A DNA stretch of 20,262 bases from CADEDV01 sp964412375 (GCA_964412375.1 CAYPOD010000050.1:1-20262); one strand, 5' to 3'. Shown: positions 1 to 7,966, counted from the stretch's first letter. Numbers and translations are program-made. The notes: generated from the sequence alone by a model not told the origin.

Positions 1-550
1 CGTTGATCTCCGAACCCGGCTCGGCAGCAATACCGGCATATTCAATGCGTACATAGCGCAACACACCGCTTTCATCAAAAGGATCAGTGCCGCCGTACTG
101 ACGACCTACACCACCTTCAATAACCGGAGCAGGGTCAAGCGGACGGTTAGTGGGAGCTTTACCTAACAGGATGATGCCACCCCAATCGCCGGGTGCTCTT
201 TGCCCAACAGGTTTGCCGCTGGTGAAAACAATAGGATTATTAACTGTACCCTGGGCCACGAGCCTTGCACCTCTTTCAATGATCAGGGCTCCTTTTTCAG
301 TGATGTCGCTTTTTATAACACAGCCTGCCTCAAAAGTGATGGTGGCGCCCTCGGTAACATATACATACCCTTTCAGAATGTATGTGCCCCTGGCATAGAA
401 ACGGCTGGATGAGATCGTACCGGTGATGATATTGCTGGTAGGATCAGGCGGAGGCGTTGTCACATCTCCTTCCTCAAAATTCACCTTTACACAAGAGGGA
501 ACGCTGATGATCATTACCAGGAACAGCGCACCAAAAAGGAACTTTTTCAT
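1..550 (-). CDS. Surface lipoprotein paired with TonB receptor (partial, C-terminus outside window)
   Basis: About 183 residues are visible, starting at an ATG (complement of 548-550); no stop occurs before the window edge. The N-terminus has a short charged segment (MKKF), a hydrophobic stretch and a lipobox ending VPSC, so Cys20 is the predicted lipidated residue. A Pro/Thr-rich linker follows (TTPPPDP, around residues 30-36). The rest is rich in Gly and Val with segments such as GTYILKGYVYV and GDWGGIILLG, typical of the right-handed beta-helix-like proteins encoded beside TonB receptors in Bacteroidota. It lies 44 bp downstream of the receptor at 595-3393 on the same strand, with no promoter visible in the gap, so the two are probably co-transcribed under the Pho-box array at 3430-3487. 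An accessory substrate-capture role at the outer membrane is inference. Lipoprotein status is well supported; the exact function is unknown. Confidence 0.8.
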   Translation of the reverse strand, partial: MKKFLFGALFLVMIISVPSCVKVNFEEGDVTTPPPDPTSNIITGTISSSRFYARGTYILKGYVYVTEGATITFEAGCVIKSDITEKGALIIERGARLVAQGTVNNPIVFTSGKPVGQRAPGDWGGIILLGKAPTNRPLDPAPVIEGGVGRQYGGTDPFDESGVLRYVRIEYAGIAAEPGSEIN

Positions 551-594
551 ATTACTTGTTGTTTTTTTTATTTGAACAGGTTGAGTTGATATTT

Positions 595-3393
595 TTATCT
601 TTTACCGGTGTTAATGTCATAGGTAAATCCAATCGAAATCGTTGAACCGGGTTTGAAAGAATAGAACAGCCGGTCTGTATTTTTATCAAATGCTTTTTTG
701 TCGCCGATGTTTTCGTAGAAATAATAAGCGGGGTTAAGGATATCGGCCCAGGTCAGCTTCAGTTCCCCTTTCTTTCCGAAAATCTTTTTTGCAATCTGCA
801 GATCCACCTGGTCGCGGGGCCTTTCATACACATCCGGAAAACCCAGATCATTGATGCCCACCAGGGACAGCCGCTGACCTATCCTGTTATAAAGCAGTGA
901 AGCATCCCAGATTTCATTTTGGCTGTTGAATTGAAGACCGAGGTTCACCAGGTAGGGCGACTGACCCTGCAGTGGCCGGGTGGATGGAGTGGAACCTTGC
1001 AACGTAACTTTTGAATAGATATAGGTAAGGTTGGCAAACACACTGAAGGCATCCAGCTTTTCATCCAAAAACGCAAGATTTTTTCTTACTTCCAGTTCAG
1101 CGCCGATAGTGTAGGCTTTATCAGCATTGCTAAACTGGTAATTTCTTCTGTCCAATACACTGGAAGGATTCAGGCGAAGCTCTATAGGATCATCAAAATA
1201 TTTATAAAAGGCGCCGACAGAAATGGCTTCACCGGCTTTGGGATAAAACTCATAGCGAATATCTCCGTTCAAAATAGAACTTCTTCTAAGATCAGGATTA
1301 CCCACTACGCCATAGTTCACTTCGTAATCAAAGAATGCAAAAGGAGCTATTTCCCTGAACTCCGGCCTGGCTACGGTGCGGCTGGCTGAAAGACGAATGT
1401 TTTGTTGACTGGTCGGACTGAAGGTGAAATTCAAAGAAGGCAACACATCCCATTTCTCTGTTTCTACTACAATTCTCTTCGATGTAACATCTCTTGTAGT
1501 AAGTACCTGCTGGAAATTTTCAACCCTCACTCCCCAAACAAGCCTGATCTTTTCGCCAAACTTGTTGTCAAACATGCCAAACATGCCGTTCAGGATGGAA
1601 ACACCAAAATATTTATCCTGGTTGTTGGTAAAGTCCAGGATCTTGAAACCATCAATGGCAATGTTTGACGGATCAAAAATCTGGTCATAAGACAGCAGGT
1701 TTTTATCAGCTTCAAACTGGGAGATATTTGCCGGTTCATAGCGGAAAATGCGGCTCTGGAAATTACGGATACGAATAAGTGTTGAACCGCCTGCTTTAAA
1801 AAGTTGTTTGTTGTCTCCCATCTTAAATGGAATATTAAGACTGCCGTTGGCGCCATAGCTAAAGTCTTCCAGGTCGCTGAAAAAGCGACGGGTGTCATCA
1901 TCATTATGTTCAAAAGGAAGGTTGGTGCCTAAAGAACGGAAATAGGCAGAAGTGCGGAGATCGGGCTGGTATTTCCAGTTGTAAGAAGCATTGCCATTCC
2001 ATTTCAAGCGAATGCCGCTTTCGGTCAGCTGGTGTTCACCTTCAAGCTGGCCGCTGTATAAGGAACGCTGGTTGAGTACGGAAGAACGGAAGTTAAGTTC
2101 CTGAAGCCTGTCATAACTAACGCCTGAACGGGTATAATAGTTATCTTCAAAAAGCTGGTTGAAAAGGTTCTTGAATGAAACTTTATGCCTGCCTTTGATA
2201 TAGGTGAAATTGGCAAGGGCACCAAGGTTCACATTGTATTTATTTTGCGCATCAGTGAATTCAACGAGCACATCGCCATCGTTTTCATGCAATCTCCTGT
2301 CCACTTCATATTTCAGCATGCTGTTGCGGTGTTGCAGCGAAAGAATGGTTCCGAATGTGCCGCCATTCGCAAATCTTTTGCTGTTACCCCAGGTGAAACT
2401 ATAGGTTTGTGTAGGCAGCGCCGTGCCGGTTTGCTCCCGGTACACATCATTGTTAAAGAGGCGGCTCAGTTCAAGTTGTTGTTGCAGGCCCGCATTGGTT
2501 GACCCGAGTATGCGATAGCCCTGTGGAGTAGATGGAAATCCTGACGGCAGTTGGCGGGTGCCATCATCAAAGCCCAGCCAGTCAGTGCCATTGCGTTTGT
2601 TACTAAGAAAATCTTTGAACACAGATTGTGTGTTGAAACCAATGCTGACCCCAACGGTAAACACATTTTTTGAAGGAACATCCCTTGTATTTACCTGCAC
2701 CAGCCCACCGGCAAATTCACCGGGCAGGTCAGGTGTGGCGGTTTTGTTGATTATAATATTATCAACCAGCGCCGCTGGAAAAACATCAAATGAAAATGCT
2801 TTCTTATCCGGTTCGCTGCTTGGGAGCTGTGCATTGTTGATCAAAGCTGCATTGTAACGGTCGCTCAAACCGCGGATCACTACAAAGCGGTTGTCCTGGA
2901 TAGAAGCGCCGCTCACTCTTTTGAGCACTTCACCGGTATTTTTATCAGGAGTGCGGCGGATGAAATCGGCTGCAAGTCCGCTGGACAGTGCTGTATTGTT
3001 TTTTTGAAAAGAAAGCAAAGCGGCAGTGCTTTCCTGGCGGCGGGTGGTGCGGATGACCACCCCTGTTAATTCTGTTCCTTTGCTGGGCTCCAGCACGATG
3101 GCCATGTTATTGTCCATTCCTTCTCCCACTTGAACATCAGAAACAGCCTTGGTTGTGTAACCGGCTGCAGAAATTACCAGCACATACTTTTTGCCGGGTT
3201 CAAGATTGATGAAAAACCTGCCTTCCACATCGGCGGCTGTGCCGATATTCGTTCCTTCGATCTGCACCGATGCACCGGATACCGGCTCATTCCGCAGGTT
3301 GGTCACCTGGCCTGAAAGTCTTATCGTCTGTGCAAACGATGAAATGGTCAGCAAACATATTACGGAGAGAAATGCGATCCTTACCCTTGCCAT
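595..3393 (-). CDS. TonB-dependent outer-membrane receptor with carboxypeptidase-regulatory-like N-terminal domain
   Basis: The protein has 932 residues. A signal peptide covers about residues 1-21, with cleavage near SSFA/Q. Residues about 24-112 form a carboxypeptidase-regulatory-like beta-sandwich (pattern SGQVTNLRNEPVSGASVQ then DVEGRFFINL). A TonB-box-like segment TGVVIRT follows near residue 110, then a plug domain with FVVIRGLSDRYNAALINN and LPGEFAGGLVQVNTRD. The remainder is a long Tyr/Asn/Phe-rich beta-barrel ending in an alternating strand (STISIGFTYDI). There is no SusD-like partner; the downstream gene is instead a lipoprotein 44 bp away. A 110-bp gap upstream carries six 11-bp-phased Pho-box-like repeats and a -7-like box. 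The neighbours are a phosphate porin and a PiT transporter, so import of phosphate or an organophosphate is the favoured role. The substrate is inferred from context; the receptor family is certain. Confidence 0.93.
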   Translation of the reverse strand: MARVRIAFLSVICLLTISSFAQTIRLSGQVTNLRNEPVSGASVQIEGTNIGTAADVEGRFFINLEPGKKYVLVISAAGYTTKAVSDVQVGEGMDNNMAIVLEPSKGTELTGVVIRTTRRQESTAALLSFQKNNTALSSGLAADFIRRTPDKNTGEVLKRVSGASIQDNRFVVIRGLSDRYNAALINNAQLPSSEPDKKAFSFDVFPAALVDNIIINKTATPDLPGEFAGGLVQVNTRDVPSKNVFTVGVSIGFNTQSVFKDFLSNKRNGTDWLGFDDGTRQLPSGFPSTPQGYRILGSTNAGLQQQLELSRLFNNDVYREQTGTALPTQTYSFTWGNSKRFANGGTFGTILSLQHRNSMLKYEVDRRLHENDGDVLVEFTDAQNKYNVNLGALANFTYIKGRHKVSFKNLFNQLFEDNYYTRSGVSYDRLQELNFRSSVLNQRSLYSGQLEGEHQLTESGIRLKWNGNASYNWKYQPDLRTSAYFRSLGTNLPFEHNDDDTRRFFSDLEDFSYGANGSLNIPFKMGDNKQLFKAGGSTLIRIRNFQSRIFRYEPANISQFEADKNLLSYDQIFDPSNIAIDGFKILDFTNNQDKYFGVSILNGMFGMFDNKFGEKIRLVWGVRVENFQQVLTTRDVTSKRIVVETEKWDVLPSLNFTFSPTSQQNIRLSASRTVARPEFREIAPFAFFDYEVNYGVVGNPDLRRSSILNGDIRYEFYPKAGEAISVGAFYKYFDDPIELRLNPSSVLDRRNYQFSNADKAYTIGAELEVRKNLAFLDEKLDAFSVFANLTYIYSKVTLQGSTPSTRPLQGQSPYLVNLGLQFNSQNEIWDASLLYNRIGQRLSLVGINDLGFPDVYERPRDQVDLQIAKKIFGKKGELKLTWADILNPAYYFYENIGDKKAFDKNTDRLFYSFKPGSTISIGFTYDINTGKR

Positions 3394-3410
3394 TATCTGT
3401 TGATTTGCGG

Positions 3411-3418
3411 CAAAGGAC
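3411..3418 (-). promoter_or_regulatory. Putative -7 promoter element of the TonB receptor gene
   Basis: Read on the minus strand this is GTCCTTTG, matching the last four bases of the Bacteroidota -7 consensus TAnnTTTG but not the TA. It lies just downstream of the last 11-bp repeat unit and about 17 bp before the ATG. The flanking TTTGCCGC resembles the better promoters at 6776 and 12958. The identification is tentative. Confidence 0.4.
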
Positions 3419-3423
3419 GGCTG

Positions 3424-3489
3424 GTAAGATTACCGGCATGTTACTCCCCTGTTAAGCAATTATGACGACAATGTTACCGGAATATTAAG
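3424..3489 (-). promoter_or_regulatory. Pho-box array (six 11-bp direct repeats) upstream of the TonB receptor
   Basis: On the minus strand the core tetramers are TAAT (T at 3487), TAAC (3476), TCAT (3465), TAAC (3454), TAAC (3443) and TAAT (3432). Every step is exactly 11 bp, and each core is preceded by two variable bases. Eleven-bp direct repeats are the known layout of PhoB sites; the third unit reads GTCAT, which matches the E. coli half-site. The array lies 37 bp upstream of the receptor start and ends near its -7-like box. Binding by PhoB is inferred from this pattern and the phosphate-related neighbours. Confidence 0.7.
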
Positions 3490-3502
3490 CATTGTGATCT
3501 GC

Positions 3503-4705
3503 TTAGAAAGTCACAATCCCGGTAAACCTGCATTGAAAAAGTTTCTGGGAAGGGCCTTTAAAATAACCGGCGTCGGCCTGGAGCTTCAGGTTATGCCGGA
3601 AAAAATAATGCGAGTAGGCCAGCATATACTCGTTCACTTTTGTAACATAGTTATCCGCAATATTATCTGGAGAGGTAAAGCCATACCGGGCGGCTATTTC
3701 ATCTTTATCAGTAAACAAAAAACCGCTTTGCAGCAGCAAGCCGGTGCCGCTGTAAACAAAATTGACTTTGGAGGGATTGGCCGGATCAATACTCACACCG
3801 TTTTTTGATATGCGTCTGTACATTTCCCCGATAAAGGACCAGCCTTTATATTTCATCACCAGGTCAGTACCGAAATAATGAATGTCGGCCCGTTGGTTGT
3901 TATACAGATACTCTCCAAGCTGACCCAGCACCCGGCTGGTATTATCATTAAAGCTATATGATAGCGCCACAGAAAGCTTTAGTTTTTCTTCAAAAAATAT
4001 GTCTGATTCAATGTAGTCACCACTGTTTATAAATTCGCCAAATGGCAATATTTCTGACCTGAAAGAATAGCAAAGCCCGGTGGAACGGTCTGCATTGATG
4101 CGACCCTCCCCGGTGGTGATGGCCATTGTATTACTCATGACCGCTTTTTTCCACCGCTGTGTATTCACTATCCAGAAGCCTTTGTCCCTGTCCAGTGTAA
4201 AAAGCCCGTTGGTGTTGGAGCGGTCTGCAAACTGGAGATTGGCAGATGATATTTGGCGTTGCCTGTTTCCCGGAAGTTTGGTTTGGCCAAAACCAAATCG
4301 CCAATGGGTATTCGGTGAATAGAACAACATGGCATCCCGTAAAAACAAATTGTTTTGGACAGCAGAATTATCGGAGGCAACATCCCGTTGCGAAAAGCAA
4401 AGCTGTATCCTGTAGGTGAATTTTTGACTTATTGCATTACCGGCAAAGTTGAGCCGAAGACGGCGTATATAAAAGTCAACTGCGCTACTGTCATTGTTCT
4501 CATTGTGCCTGAACTCTGCCATACTTTGAATCCGCCCCCCGATACCAAGTGAAAAACTGCTGTCGCTGGATGAAAAAGTGACCGGCTTACCAAAATGAGC
4601 ATCCAGGAACCCGTTATCGGGATTATATTGGCCAAATGTCATCAAAGACCCCAAAAAACAAGGCACCAGGAATAAAACAACACGGATTTGTCTTGCCTGA
4701 AACAT
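3503..4705 (-). CDS. Phosphate-selective porin of the OprP/OprO family
   Basis: The protein has 400 residues, with a signal sequence over about residues 1-25 (cleavage near TFGQ). The mature N-terminus has the porin-type pattern LGIGGRIQSMAEFRHNE, followed by DFYIRRLRLNFAGNAISQKF and YRIQLCFSQRD. These resemble the start of the OprP/OprO barrel, in which Arg/Lys-rich strands line an anion channel. Later stretches alternate polar and aromatic residues, with a final barrel strand ending in Phe (LFQCRFTGIVTF), as expected for BamA-dependent insertion. It should allow passive anion (phosphate) entry across the outer membrane. It is transcribed away from the DUF47-PiT pair, and the shared 150-bp gap holds an 11-bp repeat array pointing towards this gene. 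The family call is good; specificity for phosphate rather than polyphosphate or another anion is not proven by sequence. Confidence 0.85.
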   Translation of the reverse strand: MFQARQIRVVLFLVPCFLGSLMTFGQYNPDNGFLDAHFGKPVTFSSSDSSFSLGIGGRIQSMAEFRHNENNDSSAVDFYIRRLRLNFAGNAISQKFTYRIQLCFSQRDVASDNSAVQNNLFLRDAMLFYSPNTHWRFGFGQTKLPGNRQRQISSANLQFADRSNTNGLFTLDRDKGFWIVNTQRWKKAVMSNTMAITTGEGRINADRSTGLCYSFRSEILPFGEFINSGDYIESDIFFEEKLKLSVALSYSFNDNTSRVLGQLGEYLYNNQRADIHYFGTDLVMKYKGWSFIGEMYRRISKNGVSIDPANPSKVNFVYSGTGLLLQSGFLFTDKDEIAARYGFTSPDNIADNYVTKVNEYMLAYSHYFFRHNLKLQADAGYFKGPSQKLFQCRFTGIVTF

Positions 4706-4726
4706 ATAAAGTGCTTAAAATTGCCG

Positions 4727-4734
4727 CAATATAA
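4727..4734 (-). promoter_or_regulatory. Putative -7 element of the porin gene
   Basis: Read on the minus strand this is TTATATTG, a 6/8 match to TAnnTTTG, with the same GCGGCAA-type downstream context as other promoters here. It lies 11 bp past the last repeat unit of the Pho-like array and 21 bp before the porin ATG. The match is imperfect, so the call rests mainly on position. Confidence 0.35.
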
Positions 4735-4741
4735 ATCCTTT

Positions 4742-4791
4742 GTTATAGAAAGGTTACCCTAATTTTATTTCTATATTAACTAATCATTAAT
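4742..4791 (-). promoter_or_regulatory. Pho-box array (five 11-bp direct repeats) between porin and DUF47-PiT operon
   Basis: TTA trimers on the plus strand begin at 4743, 4754, 4765, 4776 and 4787, each exactly 11 bp apart. Read on the minus strand the cores are TAAT, TAAT, TAAA, TAAC and TAAC. The orientation relative to the gene (TAA on the sense strand) is the same as in the array before the TonB receptor, so it most likely serves the porin. It lies in a divergent gap and could also affect the PiT operon. Confidence 0.65.
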
Positions 4792-4827
4792 TCTGCCCTT
4801 TTCCGTCAGCCAGGATAAACAACCCGG

Positions 4828-4835
4828 TATTTTCG
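4828..4835 (+). promoter_or_regulatory. Putative -7 element of the DUF47-PiT operon
   Basis: TATTTTCG is a 7/8 match to the Bacteroidota -7 consensus TAnnTTTG. It is followed by CAACC and lies 20 bp before the DUF47 ATG, the spacing seen for other promoters in the window. No 11-bp array in plus orientation is visible immediately upstream, so regulation of this operon cannot be stated. Confidence 0.45.
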
Positions 4836-4855
4836 CAACCAATTAAATATAATAT

Positions 4856-5506
4856 ATGGCTGCTCTTGATTCCTTCCTGAAGATCTTCATGCCGAAGAAC
4901 AGGATTTTTTATGAACTCTTTGAAAAAGTTTCAACCAATGTAGCGAAGATGGGAACCGTGCTGAAAGAAGTGGTAGCTGAGCCTGACTTTGACAAAAGAG
5001 CTGCGTTGATCACCCAGCTGGAAGACCTGGAACATGCCAATGATGAACTCACCCACAGCGTTTTTACGGAACTGGGCCGCAATTTCATCACTCCCTTTGA
5101 CCGGGAAGATATTCACTACCTCGCCACATCACTCGATGACATTGCAGACTATATCTACGCCGCAGGGAAAAAGATCAACTTCTACCGGGTGAACCCAAAT
5201 GACTTGGGTATGCAAAAATTTGCCGACCTGATTGAACAGGGAGCAGCGCAGGTAAAGATTGCAGTGGAAGAATTGAGGGACATGAAGCATCTGCGAAATA
5301 TCACTGAAGCACTTGTTAAGATCAATAGTATCGAAAACCAGGCCGATGACATCTTTGATATGAGCATTGAAAGACTGTTTGCTACAGAGCCCGATGCCAA
5401 AGAAGTGATCAAAAAAAGAGAGATCTACCAGGTGATGGAGATCGTGACTGATAAATGTGAGGATGCCAGCAACGTGATCGAATCCATCATCATTAAATAT
5501 GCCTGA
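4856..5506 (+). CDS. DUF47 family PhoU-like protein, PiT accessory protein
   Basis: The 216-residue all-alpha cytoplasmic protein is the usual size for the DUF47/TIGR00153 family, distant relatives of PhoU. Helical heptads with acidic metal-ligand-like motifs are visible: LEDLEHANDELTHSVF (about residues 51-66), FDREDIHYLATSLDDIADYI (80-99) and NQADDIFDMSIERLF (about 160-174), followed by TDKCEDASNVIE near the end. The E/DxxxD patterns are typical of PhoU-type metal-binding bundles. It lies 32 bp upstream of the PiT transporter on the same strand, the standard pairing in which the DUF47 protein is thought to modulate Pit activity. The ATG at 4856 is chosen because the family begins right there with a short lead-in (LDSFLKIFMPKNRIFYELFE). 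No truncation or oddity is seen. Confidence 0.9.
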   Translation: MAALDSFLKIFMPKNRIFYELFEKVSTNVAKMGTVLKEVVAEPDFDKRAALITQLEDLEHANDELTHSVFTELGRNFITPFDREDIHYLATSLDDIADYIYAAGKKINFYRVNPNDLGMQKFADLIEQGAAQVKIAVEELRDMKHLRNITEALVKINSIENQADDIFDMSIERLFATEPDAKEVIKKREIYQVMEIVTDKCEDASNVIESIIIKYA

Positions 5507-5538
5507 CCTGCACACTCGTCAACCTGCAAATAGCCCGT

Positions 5539-6747
5539 ATGACCACCTACCTGATAATCATTATTGCACTGGCGCTGATCTTTGATTATATAAATGGCTT
5601 TCACGATGCCGCCAACTCTATCGCCACCATTGTTTCAACCAAAGTGCTGACACCTTTCCAGGCTGTGCTGTGGGCAGCAGTATTCAACTTTGTTGCTTAC
5701 TTTATTTTTAAAGATCATGGTGTTGCCGACACCGTAGCCAAAACAGTGAAAAATGATGTGGTGGGGCAAACCAATATGCTGGTGGTGATTTTTTCCGGCC
5801 TGATCGCCGCTATTTCATGGAATTTACTGACCTGGTGGCTGGGCATTCCCTCTTCTTCTTCGCATACATTGATCGGTGGTTTTGCCGGTGCTGCTGTTGC
5901 CGCCAGCGGTTTTGGAGCAGTGAACTCTTCTGTTGTTTTGAAAACCGCCAGTTTCATTTTGTTAGCGCCGATGGTGGGAATGATCATGGCCTTTATCATG
6001 TCGCTATGGTTTCTCAACTCCTTCCGCAAAGGACATTTGCCCAAGATCATTTCATTTGTTGTGCTGGGACTTGTCGCTTTGTTCCTCTATAAAAACCTGG
6101 AGTTTGACCAGGAAAAACTACAATCACACTACGAGTCCTATTTCCTGAAAGTAGTTTTTTACTCAAAAAATTTTAAATGGATACTGCTGGCTTTTATCCT
6201 GGTGGTCATGGCGGTCTTTACATTATATCTTAACACTCTCAATGCGCATAAATCCAACCAATGGTTCAGACGACTGCAGTTGGTTTCATCAGCGGCTTTC
6301 AGCATTGGTCATGGCGGCAATGATGCGCAAAAAGTTATGGGAATAATCACTGCAGCCCTGATTGCAGGGGGAAATATCCAGGAGTTTGAACAAATGCCAT
6401 TCTGGGTACCGCTTGCCTGTTACACAGCCATAGCAGCAGGAACAATGAGCGGAGGCTGGAAGATTGTAAAAACCATGGGAACCAGGATTACCAAGGTTAC
6501 CCCGTTTGAAGGTGTGGCAGCTGAAACTGCCGGCGCCATCACCCTGTTCATTACAGAAGCGATGAAAATACCCGTGAGCACAACCCATACGATTACCGGT
6601 TCTATTATGGGGGTCGGCGCCACCAAGCGACTATCAGCAGTACGGTGGGGGGTTACAATCAACCTGGTGTGGGCCTGGATACTTACTATTCCTATCAGCG
6701 GGTTACTGGCAGCCGGTGTTTATTTCATCGTTCATCTTTTCATTTAA
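5539..6747 (+). CDS. pit: Inorganic phosphate transporter, PiT family
   Basis: The 402-residue polytopic inner-membrane protein belongs to the PiT family, which moves metal-phosphate with H+ or Na+. Both halves of the internally duplicated PiT signature are present: GFHDAANSIATIVSTKVLTP at residues 20-39 and GHGGNDAQKVMG starting at residue 257. The conserved Asp/Asn residues (D23, N26, N261, D262) are intact. Other family segments are WLGIPSSSSHTLIGG around residue 100 and IPVSTTHTITGSIMGVG near residue 345, the same S-S/T-H-T motif in each half. A less conserved loop (about residues 185-215) separates the halves. It follows the DUF47 gene by 32 bp, so the two are one operon, and it completes an outer-to-inner-membrane phosphate route with the divergent porin. 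Confidence 0.96.
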   Translation: MTTYLIIIIALALIFDYINGFHDAANSIATIVSTKVLTPFQAVLWAAVFNFVAYFIFKDHGVADTVAKTVKNDVVGQTNMLVVIFSGLIAAISWNLLTWWLGIPSSSSHTLIGGFAGAAVAASGFGAVNSSVVLKTASFILLAPMVGMIMAFIMSLWFLNSFRKGHLPKIISFVVLGLVALFLYKNLEFDQEKLQSHYESYFLKVVFYSKNFKWILLAFILVVMAVFTLYLNTLNAHKSNQWFRRLQLVSSAAFSIGHGGNDAQKVMGIITAALIAGGNIQEFEQMPFWVPLACYTAIAAGTMSGGWKIVKTMGTRITKVTPFEGVAAETAGAITLFITEAMKIPVSTTHTITGSIMGVGATKRLSAVRWGVTINLVWAWILTIPISGLLAAGVYFIVHLFI

Positions 6748-6775
6748 TTACTACGCAGGTTTTTAAAAAAATCCT

Positions 6776-6783
6776 GACTTTTG
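6776..6783 (+). promoter_or_regulatory. Putative -7 promoter element of galE
   Basis: GACTTTTG matches TAnnTTTG at seven of eight bases and lies 15 bp before the galE ATG at 6799. This placement would put the TTG codon at 6781 inside the promoter, arguing against using it as the start. Confidence 0.5.
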
Positions 6784-6798
6784 CCGCAACTTTTACCA

Positions 6799-7851
6799 AT
6801 GGCAACAATTTTAGTTACAGGCGGATGCGGTTACCTGGGTTCTCATACAATTGTAGATCTCATTGAAAACGGCTATGATGTAATTTCAGTAGATAATAAC
6901 TCACGGTCCAATCCCCTTGTCCTGGATGGAATTGAAAGTATCACCGGGAAAAAAGTAAAGAATTATAAAGTTGATCTCTGCGATTTTGATGACAGCTTTG
7001 CCATTTTCCAGGAAAATGACATTAAGGGAGTCATTCATTTTGCAGCCTTTAAAGCTGTGGAAGAATCAGTTGAAAAACCACTGCTTTATTTCGAGAATAA
7101 TCTTACTTCACTCATCAACCTGCTGAAATGTGTGCAGGAGTTTCAAACCCCTTATTTTGTGTTCTCTTCATCCTGCACAGTATATGGCAACCCGGAACAG
7201 GTACCGGTGACAGAAACCTCACCGCCAAAACCAGCGACCTCGCCATATGGATATACCAAACAAATGGGTGAGCAGATCATCAATGAATTTGCAAAAAGTT
7301 CAGGCACGAACAGCATATTACTGCGTTATTTCAATCCTGCCGGGGCACATCCTTCCATTCGCATTGGTGAAATGCCGATTGGAAAACCTCAAAATCTTGT
7401 CCCTGCCATCACCCAAACAGCAATAGGAAAACTGCCTGCGATGTATGTGCATGGTGATGATTATCCTACCCGTGACGGATCATGTATCCGGGATTATATT
7501 CATGTGTCAGATATTGCTCATGCTCATACATTGGCTTTGCAATATCTTGAAAAGGGAAACAATATCGGGCTCTGCGAAGTGTTTAACCTGGGCTCAGGAA
7601 CAGGTGTGACAGTGCTGGAAGCCATTCATACTTTTGAAAAAGTGAGCGGCGTAAAGCTCAACTATGAGATCGGCCCCCGGCGAGCCGGTGATGCGATAGC
7701 TATTTTTGCCAATAACGACCTGGCGCAATCACTGCTGGGCTGGCACCCGCAATACAATCTTGAAGATATGATGCGAACTGCCTGGGAATGGGAACAAAGA
7801 TTGAAAGCGGATAACACTATCTTCAGCGGCAAACCCACTGAGCTAAACTAA
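6799..7851 (+). CDS. galE: UDP-glucose 4-epimerase
   Basis: The 350-residue protein interconverts UDP-glucose and UDP-galactose in the cytoplasm, feeding the Leloir pathway and cell-surface glycans. The Rossmann NAD-binding motif is at the very N-terminus (TGGCGYLGSH, residues 7-16). The short-chain dehydrogenase/reductase catalytic set is complete: SSSCTVYG with Ser125, and SPYGYTK with Tyr150 and Lys154. Other epimerase segments are RYFNPAGAHPS, GDDYPTRDGSCIRDYIHVSD and FNLGSGTGVTVLE. The ATG at 6799 is preferred over an in-frame TTG at 6781, because the protein then begins directly with the Rossmann strand and the TTG lies in the probable promoter. It is a stand-alone gene in plus orientation; no other galactose genes are adjacent. 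Confidence 0.95.
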   Translation: MATILVTGGCGYLGSHTIVDLIENGYDVISVDNNSRSNPLVLDGIESITGKKVKNYKVDLCDFDDSFAIFQENDIKGVIHFAAFKAVEESVEKPLLYFENNLTSLINLLKCVQEFQTPYFVFSSSCTVYGNPEQVPVTETSPPKPATSPYGYTKQMGEQIINEFAKSSGTNSILLRYFNPAGAHPSIRIGEMPIGKPQNLVPAITQTAIGKLPAMYVHGDDYPTRDGSCIRDYIHVSDIAHAHTLALQYLEKGNNIGLCEVFNLGSGTGVTVLEAIHTFEKVSGVKLNYEIGPRRAGDAIAIFANNDLAQSLLGWHPQYNLEDMMRTAWEWEQRLKADNTIFSGKPTELN

Positions 7852-7939
7852 GCAGCCTTCAATTTCCTGGTTTAGAATTTAAAATTTGAACTGGCGTAAA
7901 CTCTTTTATTTCATTTCCTCTTTTTAACGCTTAGCGCCT

Positions 7940-7947
7940 TACTTTTG
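7940..7947 (+). promoter_or_regulatory. -7 promoter element upstream of the transketolase subunit gene
   Basis: TACTTTTG is an exact match to the Bacteroidota consensus TAnnTTTG, 19 bp before the ATG. Its presence shows that this gene has its own promoter and is not simply read through from galE. Confidence 0.6.
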
Positions 7948-7966
7948 CCCGGTCTAAAACTCAACC

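Noticed and set aside
3494..3808. Open frame on the plus strand over the 3' end of the porin gene
   Set aside because: Antisense to the porin, and its composition mirrors the complement of barrel strands.
4630..4705. Porin as a lipoprotein (Cys in LVPC near residue 16)
   Set aside because: Proline before the Cys does not fit a lipobox, and a standard signal peptidase I site near residue 25 fits better.
4794..4855. A plus-orientation Pho array for the DUF47-PiT operon
   Set aside because: GTCA at 4805 and TAAA at 4816 are not in exact 11-bp register with each other's core (10 bp), and no further units are in phase.
5129..5515. Open frame of 128 codons on the minus strand opposite the DUF47 gene
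   Set aside because: It lies wholly antisense to a gene with clear family identity, has low-complexity His/Phe/Asp-rich composition and no recognisable domain.
7866..7895. AT-rich palindromic sequence after galE as a terminator
   Set aside because: The palindrome is short, almost entirely A/T, and lacks a GC-rich stem and clear T-run.
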